Positions 50,236-62,300 of a DNA stretch of 64,000 nucleotides are shown one piece after another. The notes under the pieces are model-generated. The model was given only the letters and a program-made list of their open reading frames with translations, was not told the DNA's origin and did not search any database. The stretch is taken from positions 24,346,001 through 24,410,000 of the forward strand of contig NC_079888.1 in assembly GCF_029227915.1 (NCBI RefSeq). The letters run 5' to 3'. Source of the DNA: Hydractinia symbiolongicarpus (taxonomy: Eukaryota; Cnidaria; Hydrozoa; Anthoathecata; Hydractiniidae). The position numbers were made by a program, and so were the translations under genes. Within the stretch, counting starts at the first letter, position 1; each line of letters opens with the position of its first letter.

Positions 50236-50381
50236 CTTTACTTATTTATTTATTTATTTTTCTTATTTTTTATCGCTGTTTGCCTTGTTTTACGTTTTGT
50301 TGTCGATTTAAATTAGTTATTTAAATACTATTGTATCTATCGACGTTAAATAAAGAGAAAATCAAAAAATCAAAAAAAATT
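50236..50381 (+). other. Retrotransposon 3' UTR and tail
   Basis: The short 3' UTR is T-rich, with a (TTTA)n tract at about 50241-50260, and ends in an A-rich tail containing two tcaaaaaa units. The tail directly abuts the satellite sequence gtatacattcg. Confidence 0.8.
50349..50354 (+). terminator. AATAAA polyadenylation signal
   Basis: A canonical AATAAA hexamer lies about 10 bases before the A-rich 3' end of the retrotransposon, the normal position for 3'-end formation of its transcript. Confidence 0.7.
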
Positions 50382-53300
50382 GTATACATTCGACTATACG
50401 GGCCAAGCCCGGGATTTACGGGATATCGCGGGTTTTCGTTTGCCGGCGATTAAACCACTTTCTTTAAGCGTCTCATCAAAAATGAAAACATTTCTGAAAG
50501 CTACCAGTCTCATGCGTTTTAGTGGTGAAAAAATAATTTAAAAATTCGTTCGGAAAATGAGTTTACTCACTGGGTACTTTCCTTGTATACTTTTGACTAT
50601 ACGGGCCGAGACCGGGATTTACGGGAAATTGCGGGTTTTCGTTTGCCGGCGATTAAACTTCTTTTATTCAGCGTCTCATCAAAAATGAAAGCATTTTCGA
50701 AAACTACAAGTCTCATGCGTTTTAGTGGTGAAATAATAATTTAAAAAATCGTTTGGGAAATGAGTTTACTCCCTGGGTACTTTCTTTGTATACTTTTGAC
50801 CATACGGGCCGAGTCCAGGATTTACGGGAAATCGCAGGTTTTCGTTTGCCAGCGATTAAACTTCTTTTATTCAGCGTCTCATCAAAAATGAAAACATTTT
50901 TAAAAACTACAAGTCTTATGCGTTTTAGTGGTGAAAAAATAATTTAAAAAATCGTTCGGGAAATGAGTTTACTCCCTGGGTACTTTCTTTGTATACTTTT
51001 GAATATACGGGCTGAGTCCGGGATTTACGAGAAATCGCAGGTTTTTGTTTGCCGGCGATTAAACTGCTTTTATTCAGCGTCTCATCAAAAATTGAAAACA
51101 TTCTTGAAAACTGCGAGTCTCATGCGTTTTAGTGGTGAAATAATAATTTAAAAAATCGTTTGGGAAATGAGTTTACTCCCTGGGTACTTTCTTTGTATAC
51201 TTTTGACTATACGGGCCGAGTCCAGGATTTACGGGAAATCGCAGGTTTTCGTTTGCCGGCGATTAAACTTCTTTTATTCAGCGTCTCATCAAAAGTGAAA
51301 ACATTTTTAAAAACTACAAGTCTTATGCGTTTTAGTGGTGAAAAAATAATTTAAAAAATCGTTTGGGAAATGAGTTTACTCCCTGGGTACTTTCTTTGTA
51401 TACTTTTGACTATACGGGCCGAGTCCAGGATTTACGGGAAATCGCAGGTTTTCGTTTGCCGGCGATTAAACTTCTTTTATTCAGCGTCTCATCAAAAGTG
51501 AAAACATTTTTAAAAACTACAAGTCTTATGCGTTTTAGTGGTGAAAAAATAATTTAAAAAATCGTTCTGGAAATCAGTTTACTCCCTGGGTACTTTCTTT
51601 GTATACTTTTGACTATACGGGCCGAGTCCGGGATTTACGGGAAATCGCAGGTTTTCGTTTGCCGGCGATTAAACTTCTTTTATTCAGCGTCTCATCAAAA
51701 ATGAAAACATTTTTGAAAACTACAAGTCTCATGCGTTTTAGTGGTGAAAAAATAATTTAAAAAATCGTTCGGGAAATGAGTTTACTCCCTGGGTACTTTC
51801 TTTGTATACTTTTGACTATACGGGCCGAGTCCAGGATTTACGGGAAATCGCAGGTTTTCGTTTGCCGGCGATTAATCTTCTTTTATTCAGCGTCTCATCA
51901 AAAATGAAAACATTTTTAGAAACTACAAGTCTTATGCGTTTTAGTGGTGAAAAAATAATTTAAAAAATCGTTCTGGAAATCAGTTTACTCCCTGGGTACT
52001 TTCTTTGTATACTTTTGACTATACGGGCCGAGTCCGGGATTTACGGGAAATCGCAGGTTTTCGTTTGCCGGCGATTAAACTTCTTTTATTCAGCGTCTCA
52101 TCAAAAATGAAAACATTTTTGAAAACTACAAGTCTCCTCCGTTTCAGCGGTGAAAAAATAATTTAAAAAATCGTTCGGGAAATGAGTTTACTCCCTGGGT
52201 ACTTTCTTTGTATTCTTTTGACTATACGGGCCGAGTCCGCGATTTACGGGAAGTCGCGGGTTTTGTTTGCCGGCGATTAAACTTCTTTTATTCAGCGTCT
52301 CAACAAAAATGAAAATATTTTTAAATACAACAAGTCTCATGGGCTTTAGTGGTGAAAAGATAATTTAAAAAATCGTTTTGGAAATGAGTTTACTCACAGG
52401 TACTTTCTTTGAATACATTCGACTATACGGGCCAAGCCCGGGATTTACGGGATATCGCGGGTTTTCGTTTACCGGCGATTAAACCACTTTCTTTAAGCGT
52501 CTCATCAAAAATGAAAACATTTCTGAAAACTACCAGTCTCATGCGTTTTAGTGGTGAAAAAATAATTTAAAAAATTCGTTCGGAAAATGAGTTTACTCAC
52601 TGGGTACTTTCCTTGTATACTTTTGACTATACCGGCCGAGACCGAGATTTACGGGAAATTGCGGGTTTTCGTTTGCCGGCGATTAAACTTCTTTTATTCA
52701 GCGTCTGATCAAAAATGAAAGCATTTTCGAAAACTACAAGTCTCATGGGCTTTAGTGATGAAAAAATAATTTAAAAAATCGTTTAGGAAATGAGTTTACT
52801 CCCTGGGTACTTTCTTTGTATACTTTTGACCATACGGGCCGAGTCCAGGATTTACGGGAAATCGCAGGTTTTCGTTTGCCGGCGATTAAACTTCTTTTAT
52901 TCAGCGTCTCATCAAAAATGAAAACATTTTTAAAAACTACAAGTCTTATGCGTTTTAGTGGTGAAAAAATAATTTAAAAAATCGTTCGGGAAATGAGTTT
53001 ACTCCCTGGGTACTTTCTTTCTATACTTTTGACTATACGGGCTGAGTCCGGGATTTACGAGAAATCGCAGGTTTTCGTTTGCCGGCGATTACACTTCTTT
53101 TATTCAGCGTCTCATCAAAAATGAAAACATTTTTAAAAACTACAAATCTCATGCGTTTTAGTGGTGAAAAAGTAATTTAAAAAATCGTTCGGGAAATGAG
53201 TTTACTCCCTGGGTACTTCCTTTGTATACTTTTGACTATACGGGCCGAGTCCGGGATTTCCGGGAAATCGCAGGTTTTCGTTTGCCGACGATTAAACTGC

Positions 53301-53389
53301 TTTTATTCAGTGTCTCATCAAAAATGAAAACATTCTTGAAAACTACAAGTCTCATGCGTTTTAGTGGTGAAATAATAATTTAAAAAATC

Positions 53390-56012
53390 GTTTGGGAAAT
53401 GAGTTTACTCCCTGGGTACTTTCTTTGTATACTTTTGACTATACGGGCCGAGTCCAGGATTTACGGGAAATCGCAGGTTTTCGTTTGCCGGCGATTAAAC
53501 TTCTTTTTTTCAGCGTCTCATCAAAAATGAAAACATTTTTAAAAACTACAAGTCTCATGCGTTTTAGTGGTGAAAAATAATTTAAAAAATCGTTCGGGAA
53601 ATGAGTTTACTCCTTGGGTACTTTGTTTGTATACTTTTGACTATACGGGCCAAGCCCGGGATTTACGAGAAATCGCGGGTTTTCGTTTGCCGGCGATTAA
53701 ACTTCTTTTATTCAGTGTCTCATCAAAAATGAAAACATTTTTAAAAACTACAAGTCTTATGCGTTTTAGTGGTGAAAAAGTAATTTAAAAAATCGTTCTG
53801 GAAATGAGTTTACTCCCTGGGTACTTTCTTTGTATACATTCGACTATACGGGCCAAGCCCCGGATTTACGGGAAAACGCGGGATTTCGTTTGCCGGCGAT
53901 TAAACTTCTTTTATTCAGCGTCCCATCAAATATGAAAATATTTTTGAGAACTACAAGTCTCATGCGTTTAGTGGTAAAAAAATAATATAAAAAATCGTTC
54001 TGGAAATGAGTTTACTCCCTGGGTACTTTCTTTGTATACTTTTGACTATACGGGCCGAGTCCGGGATTTCCGGGAAATCGCAGGTTTTCGTTTGCCGACG
54101 ATTAAACTGCTTTTATTCAGTGTCTCATCAAAAATGAAAACATTCTTAAAAACTACAAGTCTCATGCGTTTTAGTGGTGAAATAATAATTTAAAAAATCG
54201 TTTGGGAAATGAGTTTACTCCCTGGGTACTTTCTTTGTATACTTTTGACTATACGGGCCGAGTCCGGGATTTCCGGGAAATCGCAGGTTTTCGTTTGCCG
54301 ACGATTAAACTGCTTTTATTCAGTGTCTCATCAAAAATGAAAACATTCTTGAAAACTACAAGTCTCATGCGTTTTAGTGGTGAAATAATAATTTAAAAAA
54401 TCGTTTGGGAAATGATTTTACTCCCTGGGTACTTTCTTTGTATACTTTTGACTATACGGGCCGAGTCCAGGATTTACGGGAAATCGCAGGTTTTCGTTTG
54501 CCGGCGATTAAACTTCTTTTTTTCAGCGTCTCATCAAAAATGAAAACATTTTTAAAAACTACAAGTCTCATGCGTTTTAGTGGTGAAATAATAATTTAAA
54601 AAATCGTTTGGGAAATGAATTTACTCCCTGGGTACTTTCTTTGTATACTTTTGACTATACGGGCCGAGTCCAGGATTTACGGGAAATCGCAGGTTTTCGT
54701 TTGCCGGCGATTAAACTTCTTTTATTCAGTGTCTCATCAAAAATGAAAACATTTTTAAAAACTACAAGTCTTATGCGTTTTAGTGGTGAAAAAGTAATTT
54801 AAAAAATCGTTCTGGAAATGAGTTTACTCCCTGGGTACTTTCTTTGTATACATTCGACTATACGGGCCAAGCCCCGGATTTACGGGAAAACGCGGGATTT
54901 CGTTTGCCGGCGATTAAACTTCTTTTATTCAGTGTCTCATCAAAAATGAAAACATTCTTGAAAACTACAAGTCTCATGCGTTTTAGTGGTGAAATAATAA
55001 TTTAAAAAATCGTTTGGGAAATGAATTTACTCCCTGGGTACTTTCTTTGTATACTTTTGACTATACGGGCCGAGTCCAGGATTTACGGGAAATCGCAGGT
55101 TTTCGTTTGCCGGCGATTAAACTTCTTTTTTTCAGCGTCTCATCAAAAATGAAAACATTTTTAAAAACTACAAGTCTCATGCGTTTTAGTGGTGAAAAAT
55201 AATTTAAAAAATCGTTCGCGAAATGAGTTTACTCCCTGGGTACTTTGTTTGTATACTTTTGACTATACGGGCCAAGCCCGGGATTTACGAGAAATCGCGG
55301 GTTTTCGTTTGCCGGCGATTAAACTTCTTTTATTCAGTGTCTCATCAAAAATGAAAACATTTTTAAAAACTACAAGTCTTATGCGTTTTAGTGGTGAAAA
55401 AATAATTTAAAAAATCGTTCTGGAAATGAGTTTACTCCCTGGGTACTTTCTTTGTATACATTCGACTATACGGGCCAAGCCCCGGATTTACGGGAAAACG
55501 CGGGATTTCGTTTGCCGGCGATTAAACTTCTTTTTTTCAGCGTCTCATCAAAAATGAATACATTTTTAAAAACTACAAGTCTCATGCGTTTAGTGGTAAA
55601 AAAATAATATAAAAAATCGTTCTGGAAATGAGTTTACTCCCTGGGTACTTTCTTTGTATACTTTTGACTATACGGGCCGAGTCCGGGATTTCCGGGAAAT
55701 CGCAGGTTTTCGTTTGCCGACGATTAAACTGCTTTTATTCAGTGTCTCATCAAAAATGAAAACATTCTTGAAAACTACAAGTCTCATGCGTTTTAGTGGT
55801 GAAATAATAATTTAAAAAATCGTTTGGGAAATGAATTTACTCCCTGGGTACTTTCTTTGTATACTTTTGACTATACGGGCCGAGTCCAGGATTTACGGGA
55901 AATCGCAGGTTTTCGTTTGCCGGCGATTAAACTTCTTTTTTTCAGCGTCTCATCAAAAATGAAAACATTTTTAAAAACTACAAGTCTCATGCGTTTTAGT
56001 GGTGAAAAATAA
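53390..56012 (-). repeat. Monomer block repeated at about 1622 bp
   Basis: A monomer with ttctttttttcagcg followed by one ending in gtgaaaaataattt (one a shorter) occurs at about 53392, 55014 and 55824. The 53392/55014 offset is 1622 bp (eight monomers). It overlaps the start of the 2429-bp repeat that follows. Confidence 0.7.
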
Positions 56013-59000
56013 TTTAAAAAATCGTTCGCGAAATGAGTTTACTCCCTGGGTACTTTCTTTGTATACATTCGACTATACGGGCCGAGTCCGGGATTTAGGG
56101 AAATCGCAGGTTTTCGTTTGCCGGCGAGTAAACTGCTTTTATTCAGCGTCTCATCAAAAATGAAAACATTTTTGAAAACTACAAGTCTCATGCGTTTTAG
56201 TGGTGAAAAAATAATTTAAAAAATCGTTCGGGAAATGAGTTTACTCCCTGGGTACTTTCTTTGTATACTTTTGACTATACGGGCCAAGCCGGGATTTACG
56301 GGAAATCGCGGGATTTCGTTTGCCGGCGATTAAACTTCTTTTATTCGGCGTCTCATCAAAAATGAAAACACTTTTAAAAACTACAAGTCTTATGCGTTTT
56401 AGTGGTGAAAAAATAATTTAAAAAATCGTTCTGGAAATGAGTTTACTCACAGGGTACTTTCTTTGTATACATTCCACTATACGTGCCAAGCCCGGGATTT
56501 TCGGAAAATCGCGGGTTTTCGTTTGCCGGCGATTAAACTGCTTTTATTCAGCGTCTCATGAAAAATGAAAACATTCTTGAAAACTACAAGTCTTATGCGT
56601 TTTAGTGGTGAAAAAATAATTTAAAAAATCGTTCTGGAAATGAGTTTACTCCCTGGGTACTTTCTTTGTATACATTCGACTATACGGGCCAAGCCCCGGA
56701 TTTACGGGAAAACGCGGGATTTCGTTTGCCGGCGATTAAACTTCTTTTTTTCAGCGTCTCATCAAAAATGAATACATTTTTAAAAACTACAAGTCTTATG
56801 CGTTTTAGTGGTGAAAAAAAAATTTAAAAAATCGTTCTGGAAATGAGTTTACTCCCTGGGTACTTTCTTTGTATACATTCGACTATACGGGCCGAGTCCG
56901 GGATTTAGGGAAATCGCAGGTTTTCGTTTGCCGCCGAGTAAACTGCTTTTATTCAGCGTCTCATCAAAAATGAAAACATTTTTGAAAACTACAAGTCTTA
57001 TGCGTTTTAGTGGTGAAAAAGTAATTTAAAAAATCGTTCTGGAAATGAGTTTACTCCCTGGGTACTTTCTTTGTATACATTCGACTATACGGGCCAAGCC
57101 CCGGATTTACGGGAAAACGCGGGATTTCGTTTGCCGGCGATTAAACTTCTTTTATTCAGCGTCCCATCAAATATGAAAATATTTTTGAAAACTACAAGTC
57201 TCATGCGTTTAGTGGTAAAAAAATAATATAAAAAATCGTTCTGGAAATGAGTTTACTCCCTGGGTACTTTCTTTGTATACTTTTGACTATACGGGCCGAG
57301 TCCGGGATTTCCGGGAAATCGCAGGTTTTCGTTTGCCGACGATTAAACTGCTTTTATTCAGTGTCTCATCAAAAATGAAAACATTCTTGAAAACTACAAG
57401 TCTCATGCGTTTTAGTGGTGAAATAATAATTTAAAAAATCGTTTGGGAAATGAATTTACTCCCTGGGTACTTTCTTTGTATACTTTTGACTATACTGGCC
57501 GAGTCCAGGATTTACGGGAAATCGCAGGTTTTCGTTTGCCGGCGATTAAACTTCTTTTTTTCAGCGTCTCATCAAAAATGAAAACATTTTTAAAAACTAC
57601 AAGTCTCATGCGTTTTAGTGGTGAAAAATAATTTAAAAAATCGTTCGCGAAATGAGTTTACTCCCTGGGTACTTTGTTTGTATACTTTTGACTATACGGG
57701 CCAAGCCCGGGATTTACGAGAAATCGCGGGTTTTCGTTTGCCGGCGATTAAACTTCTTTTATTCAGTGTCTCATCAAAAATGAAAACATTTTTAAAAACT
57801 ACAAGTCTTATGCGTTTTAGTGGTGAAAAAATAATTTAAAAAATCGTTCTGGAAATTAGTTTACTCCCTGGGTACTTTCTTTGTATACATTCGACTATAC
57901 GGGCCAAGCCCCGGATTTACGGGAAAACGCGGGATTTCGTTTGCCGGCGATTAAACTTCTTTTTTTCAGCGTCTCATCAAAAATGAATACATTTTTAAAA
58001 ACTACAAGTCTCATGCGTTTAGTGGTAAAAAAATAATATAAAAAATCGTTCTGGAAATGAGTTTACTCCCTGGGTACTTTCTTTGTATACTTTTGACTAT
58101 ACGGGCCGAGTCCGGGATTTCCGGGAAATCGCAGGTTTTCGTTTGCCGACGATTAAACTGCTTTTATTCAGTGTCTCATCAAAAATGAAAACATTCTTGA
58201 AAACTACAAGTCTCATGCGTTTTAGTGGTGAAATAATAATTTAAAAAATCGTTTGGGAAATGAATTTACTCCCTGGGTACTTTCTTTGTATACTTTTGAC
58301 TATACGGGCCGAGTCCAGGATTTACGGGAAATCGCAGGTTTTCGTTTGCCGGCGATTAAACTTCTTTTTTTCAGCGTCTCATCAAAAATGAAAACATTTT
58401 TAAAAACTACAAGTCTCATGCGTTTTAGTGGTGAAAAATAATTTAAAAAATCGTTCGCGAAATGAGTTTACTCCCTGGGTACTTTCTTTGTATACATTCG
58501 ACTATACGGGCCGAGTCCGGGATTTAGGGAAATCGCAGGTTTTCGTTTGCCGGCGAGTAAACTGCTTTTATTCAGCGTCTCATCAAAAATGAAAACATTT
58601 TTGAAAACTACAAGTCTCATGCGTTTTAGTGGTGAAAAAATAATTTAAAAAATCGTTCGGGAAATGAGTTTACTCCCTGGGTACTTTCTTTGTATACTTT
58701 TGACTATACGGGCCAAGCCGGGATTTACGGGAAATCGCGGGATTTCGTTTGCCGGCGATTAAACTTCTTTTATTCGGCGTCTCATCAAAAATGAAAACAC
58801 TTTTAAAAACTACAAGTCTTATGCGTTTTAGTGGTGAAAAAATAATTTAAAAAATCGTTCTGGAAATGAGTTTACTCACAGGGTACTTTCTTTGTATACA
58901 TTCGACTATACGTGCCAAGCCCGGGATTTTCGGAAAATCGCGGGTTTTCGTTTGCCGGCGATTAAACTGCTTTTATTCAGCGTCTCATGAAAATGAAAAC

Positions 59001-59414
59001 ATTCTTGAAAACTACAAGTCTTATGCGTTTTAGTGGTGAAAAAATAATTTAAAAAATCGTTCTGGAAATGAGGTTACTCCCTGGGTACTTTCTTTGTATA
59101 CATTCGACTATACGGGCCAAGCCCCGGATTTACGGGAAAACGCGGGATTTCGTTTGCCGGCGATTAAACTTCTTTTTTTCAGCGTCTCATCAAAAATGAA
59201 TACATTTTTAAAAACTACAAGTCTTATGCGTTTTAGTGGTGAAAAAAAAATTTAAAAAATCGTTCTGGAAATGAGTTTACTCCCTGGGTACTTTCTTTGT
59301 ATACATTCGACTATACGGGCCGAGTCCGGGATTTAGGGAAATCGCAGGTTTTCGTTTGCCGGCGAGTAAACTGCTTTTATTCAGCGTCTCATCAAAAATG
59401 AAAACATTTTTGAA
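54925..59414 (-). repeat. Higher-order repeat zone F (2429 bp, 12 monomers)
   Basis: The segment of about 54925-56985 is repeated at about 57354-59414 with a constant 2429-bp offset; for example ggatttaggg lies at 56091 and 58520, and attcagtgtctc at 54930 and 57359. The unit contains linked rare variants: ttctttttttcagcg, gtttgccgacgattaaactgc, attcggcgtctc and acattcgactatacgtgcc. Confidence 0.85.
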
Positions 59415-59829
59415 AACTACAAGTCTCATGCGTTTTAGTGGTGAAAAAATAATTTAAAAAATCGTTCGGGAAATGAGTTTACTCCCTGGGTACTTTCTTT
59501 GTATACTTTTGACTATACGGGCCAAGCCGGGATTTACGGGAAATCGCGGGATTTCGTTTGCCGGCGATTAAACTTCTTTTATTCGGCGTCTCATCAAAAA
59601 TGAAAACACTTTTAAAAACTACAAGTCTTATGCGTTTTAGTGGTGAAAAAATAATTTAAAAAATCGTTCTGGAAATGAGTTTACTCACAGGGTACTTTCT
59701 TTGTATACATTCGACTATACGTGCCAAGCCCAGGATTTTCGGAAAATCGCGGGTTTTCGTTTGCCGGCGATTAAACTGCTTTTATTCAGCGTCTCATGAA
59801 AAATGAAAACATTCTTGAAAACTACAAGT

Positions 59830-62300
59830 CTCATGCGTTTTAGTGGTGAAATAATAAGTTAAAAAATTCCTTTGGGAAATGAGTTTACTCCCTGGGTACT
59901 TTCTTTCTATGCTTTTGACTATACGAGCCGAGTGCAGGATTTTCGGGAAATCGCAGGTTTTCGTTTGCCGGCGATTAAACTTCTTTTATTCAGCGTCTCA
60001 TCAAAAATGAAAACATTTTTAAAAACTACAAGTCTCATGGGCTTTAGTGGTTAAATAATAATTTAAAAAATCGTTTGGGAAATGAGTTTACTCCCTGGGT
60101 ACTTTCTTTGTATACTTTTGACTATACGGGCCGAGTCCAGGATTTACGGGAAATCGCAGGTTTTCGTTTGCCGGCGATTAAACTTCTTTTATTCAGCGTC
60201 TCATCAAAAATGAAAACATTTTTAAAAACTACAAGTCTCATGGGCTTTAGTGGTGAAATAATAATTTAAAAAATCGTTTGGGAAATGAGTTTACCCCCTG
60301 GGTACTTTCTTTGTATACTTTTGACTATACGGGCCGAGTCCAGGATTTACGGGAAATCGCAGGTTTTCGTTTGCCGGCGATTAAACTTCTTTTATTCAGC
60401 GTCTCATCAAAAATGAAAACATTTTTAAAAACTACAAGTCTTATGCGTTTTAGTGGTGAAAAAATAATTTAAAAAATCTTTCTGGAAATGAGTTTACTCC
60501 CTGGGTACTTTCTTTGTATACTTTTGACTATACGGGCCGAGTCCAGGATTTACGGGAAATCGCAGGTTTTCGTTTGGCGGCGATTAAACTTCTTTTATTC
60601 AGCGTCTCATCAAAAATGAAAACATGTTTGAAAACTACAAGTCTCATGCGTTTTAGTGGTGAAAAAGTAATTTAAAAAATCGTTCGGGAAATGAGTTTAC
60701 TCCCTGGGTACTTTCTTTGTAAACTTTTGACTATACGGGCCGAGTCCGGGATTTACGGGAAATGGCGGATTTTCGTTTGCTGGCTATTAAACTTCTTTTA
60801 TTCAGCGTCCCATCAAATATGAAAATATTTTTGAAAACTACAAGTCTCATGCGTTTAGTGCTAAAAAAATAATATAAAAAATCGTTCGGGAAATGAGTTT
60901 ACTCCCTGGGTACTTTCTTTGTAAACTTTTGACTATACGGGCCAAGCCCGGGATTTACGGGAAATCGCGGGTTTTCGTTTGCCGGCGATTAAACTGCTTT
61001 TATTCAGCGTCTCATCAAATATGAAAATATTTTTGAAAACTACAAGTCTCATGCGTTTAGTGGTAAAAAAATAATTTAAAAAATCGTTCTGGAAATGCGT
61101 TTACTCCCTGGGTACTTTCTTTGTATACTTTTGACTATACGGGCCAAGCCCGGGATTTACGGGAAATCGCGGGTTTTCGTTTGCCGGCGATTAAACTTCT
61201 TTTATTCAGCGTCTCATCAAAAATGAAAACATTCTTGAAAACTACAAGTCTCATGCGTTTTAGTAGTGAAATAATAATTTAAAAAATCGTTTGGGAAATG
61301 AGTTTACTCCCTGGGTACTTTCTTTGTATACTTTTGACTATACGGGCCGAGTCCGGGATTTACGGGAAATCGCGGATTTTCGTTTGCCGGCGATTAAACT
61401 TCTTTTATTCAGCGTCTCATCAAAAATGAAAACATTTTTAAAAACTACAAGTCTCATGCGTTTTAGTGGTGAAAAAATAATTTAAAAAATCGTTCGGGAA
61501 ATGAGTTTACTCCCTGGGTACTTTCTTTGTATACTTTTGACTATACGGGCCGAGTCCGGGATTTACGGGAAATCGCGGATTTTCGTTTGCCGGCGATTAA
61601 ACTTCTTTTATTCAGCGTCCCATCAAATATGAAAATATTTTTGAAAACTACAAGTCTCATGCGTTTAGTGGTAAAAAAATAATATAAAAAATCGTTCGGG
61701 AAATGAGTTTACTCCCTGGGTACTTTTTTTGTATACTTTTGACTATACGGGCCAAGCCCGGGATTTACGGGGAATCGCGGGTTTTCGTTTGCCGGCGATT
61801 AAACTTCTTTTATTCAGCGTCTCATCAAAAATGAAAACATTCTTGAAAACTACAAGTCTCATGCGTTTTAGTGGTGAAATAATAATTTAAAAAATCGTTT
61901 GGGAAATGAGTTTACTCCCTGGCTACTTTCTTTGTATACTTTTGACTATACGGGCCGAGTCCAGGATTTACGGGAAATCGCAGGTTTTCGTTTGCCGGCG
62001 ATTAAACTTCTTTTATTCAGCGTCTCATCAAAAATGAAAACATTTTTAAAAACTACAAGTCTCATGCGTTTTAGTGGTGAAAAAGTAAATTAAAAAATCG
62101 TTCGGGAAATGAGTTTACTCCCTGGGTACTTTCTTTGTATACTTTTGACTATACGGGCCAAGCCCGGGATTTACGGGAAATCGCGGATTTTTGTTCGCCG
62201 GCGATTAAACTTCTTTTATTTAGCGTCCCATCAAATATGAAAATATTTTTAAAAACTACAAGTCTCATGCGTTTAGTGGTAAAAAAATAATATAAAAAAT
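59830..62300 (-). repeat. Inverted counterpart of the 20.7-23.67 kb block
   Basis: The monomer at 59872-60066 carries ctttctatgc, tacgagccgagtgcagg and attttcggg, the reverse complement of a unique left-arm monomer at 23418-23612. Further along, gtaaac (60719 and 60921), aatggcggat (60761) and the gcgtcccatcaaatatg/gtttagtg subfamily follow, matching left-arm variants at 22355, 22511 and 21545-21701 in inverted order. Confidence 0.8.

Larger units (their letters stand above)
47967..50381 (+). mobile_element. 5'-truncated non-LTR retrotransposon (APE-type, Jockey/CR1/L2-like)
   Basis: This is the only non-satellite sequence in the window. It begins inside the last codons of an endonuclease domain, carries a full reverse transcriptase, a C-terminal cysteine motif and a 3' UTR with AATAAA, and ends in an A-rich tail (atcaaaaaatcaaaaaaaa). 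It interrupts a monomer between ctttcttt and gtatacattcg. Matching uninterrupted monomers lie near 46521-46560 and 52390-52430. The net insertion is 2415 bp, and the terminal tt could be element sequence or a 2-bp target duplication; nothing longer is visible. Loss of the 5' part is typical of incomplete target-primed reverse transcription. Clade assignment is uncertain without a phylogeny. Confidence 0.93.
47128..51151 (-). repeat. Higher-order repeat of about 1420 bp split by the retrotransposon
   Basis: The caaaaattga plus aaactgcgag variant occurs at 47251, 51086 and again at 63650. After removing the 2415-bp insertion the first two are 1420 bp apart (seven monomers), the same as the 46345/47765 offset. 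The element therefore landed in an already amplified higher-order array. Confidence 0.78.

Noticed and set aside
47967-50381. Group II intron or viral reverse transcriptase
   Set aside because: The SDH-type endonuclease end upstream, the FADD motif context, the CxCxxC tail, AATAAA and A-rich 3' end fit an APE-type non-LTR retrotransposon. No LTR, integrase, protease, intron RNA or maturase features are present.
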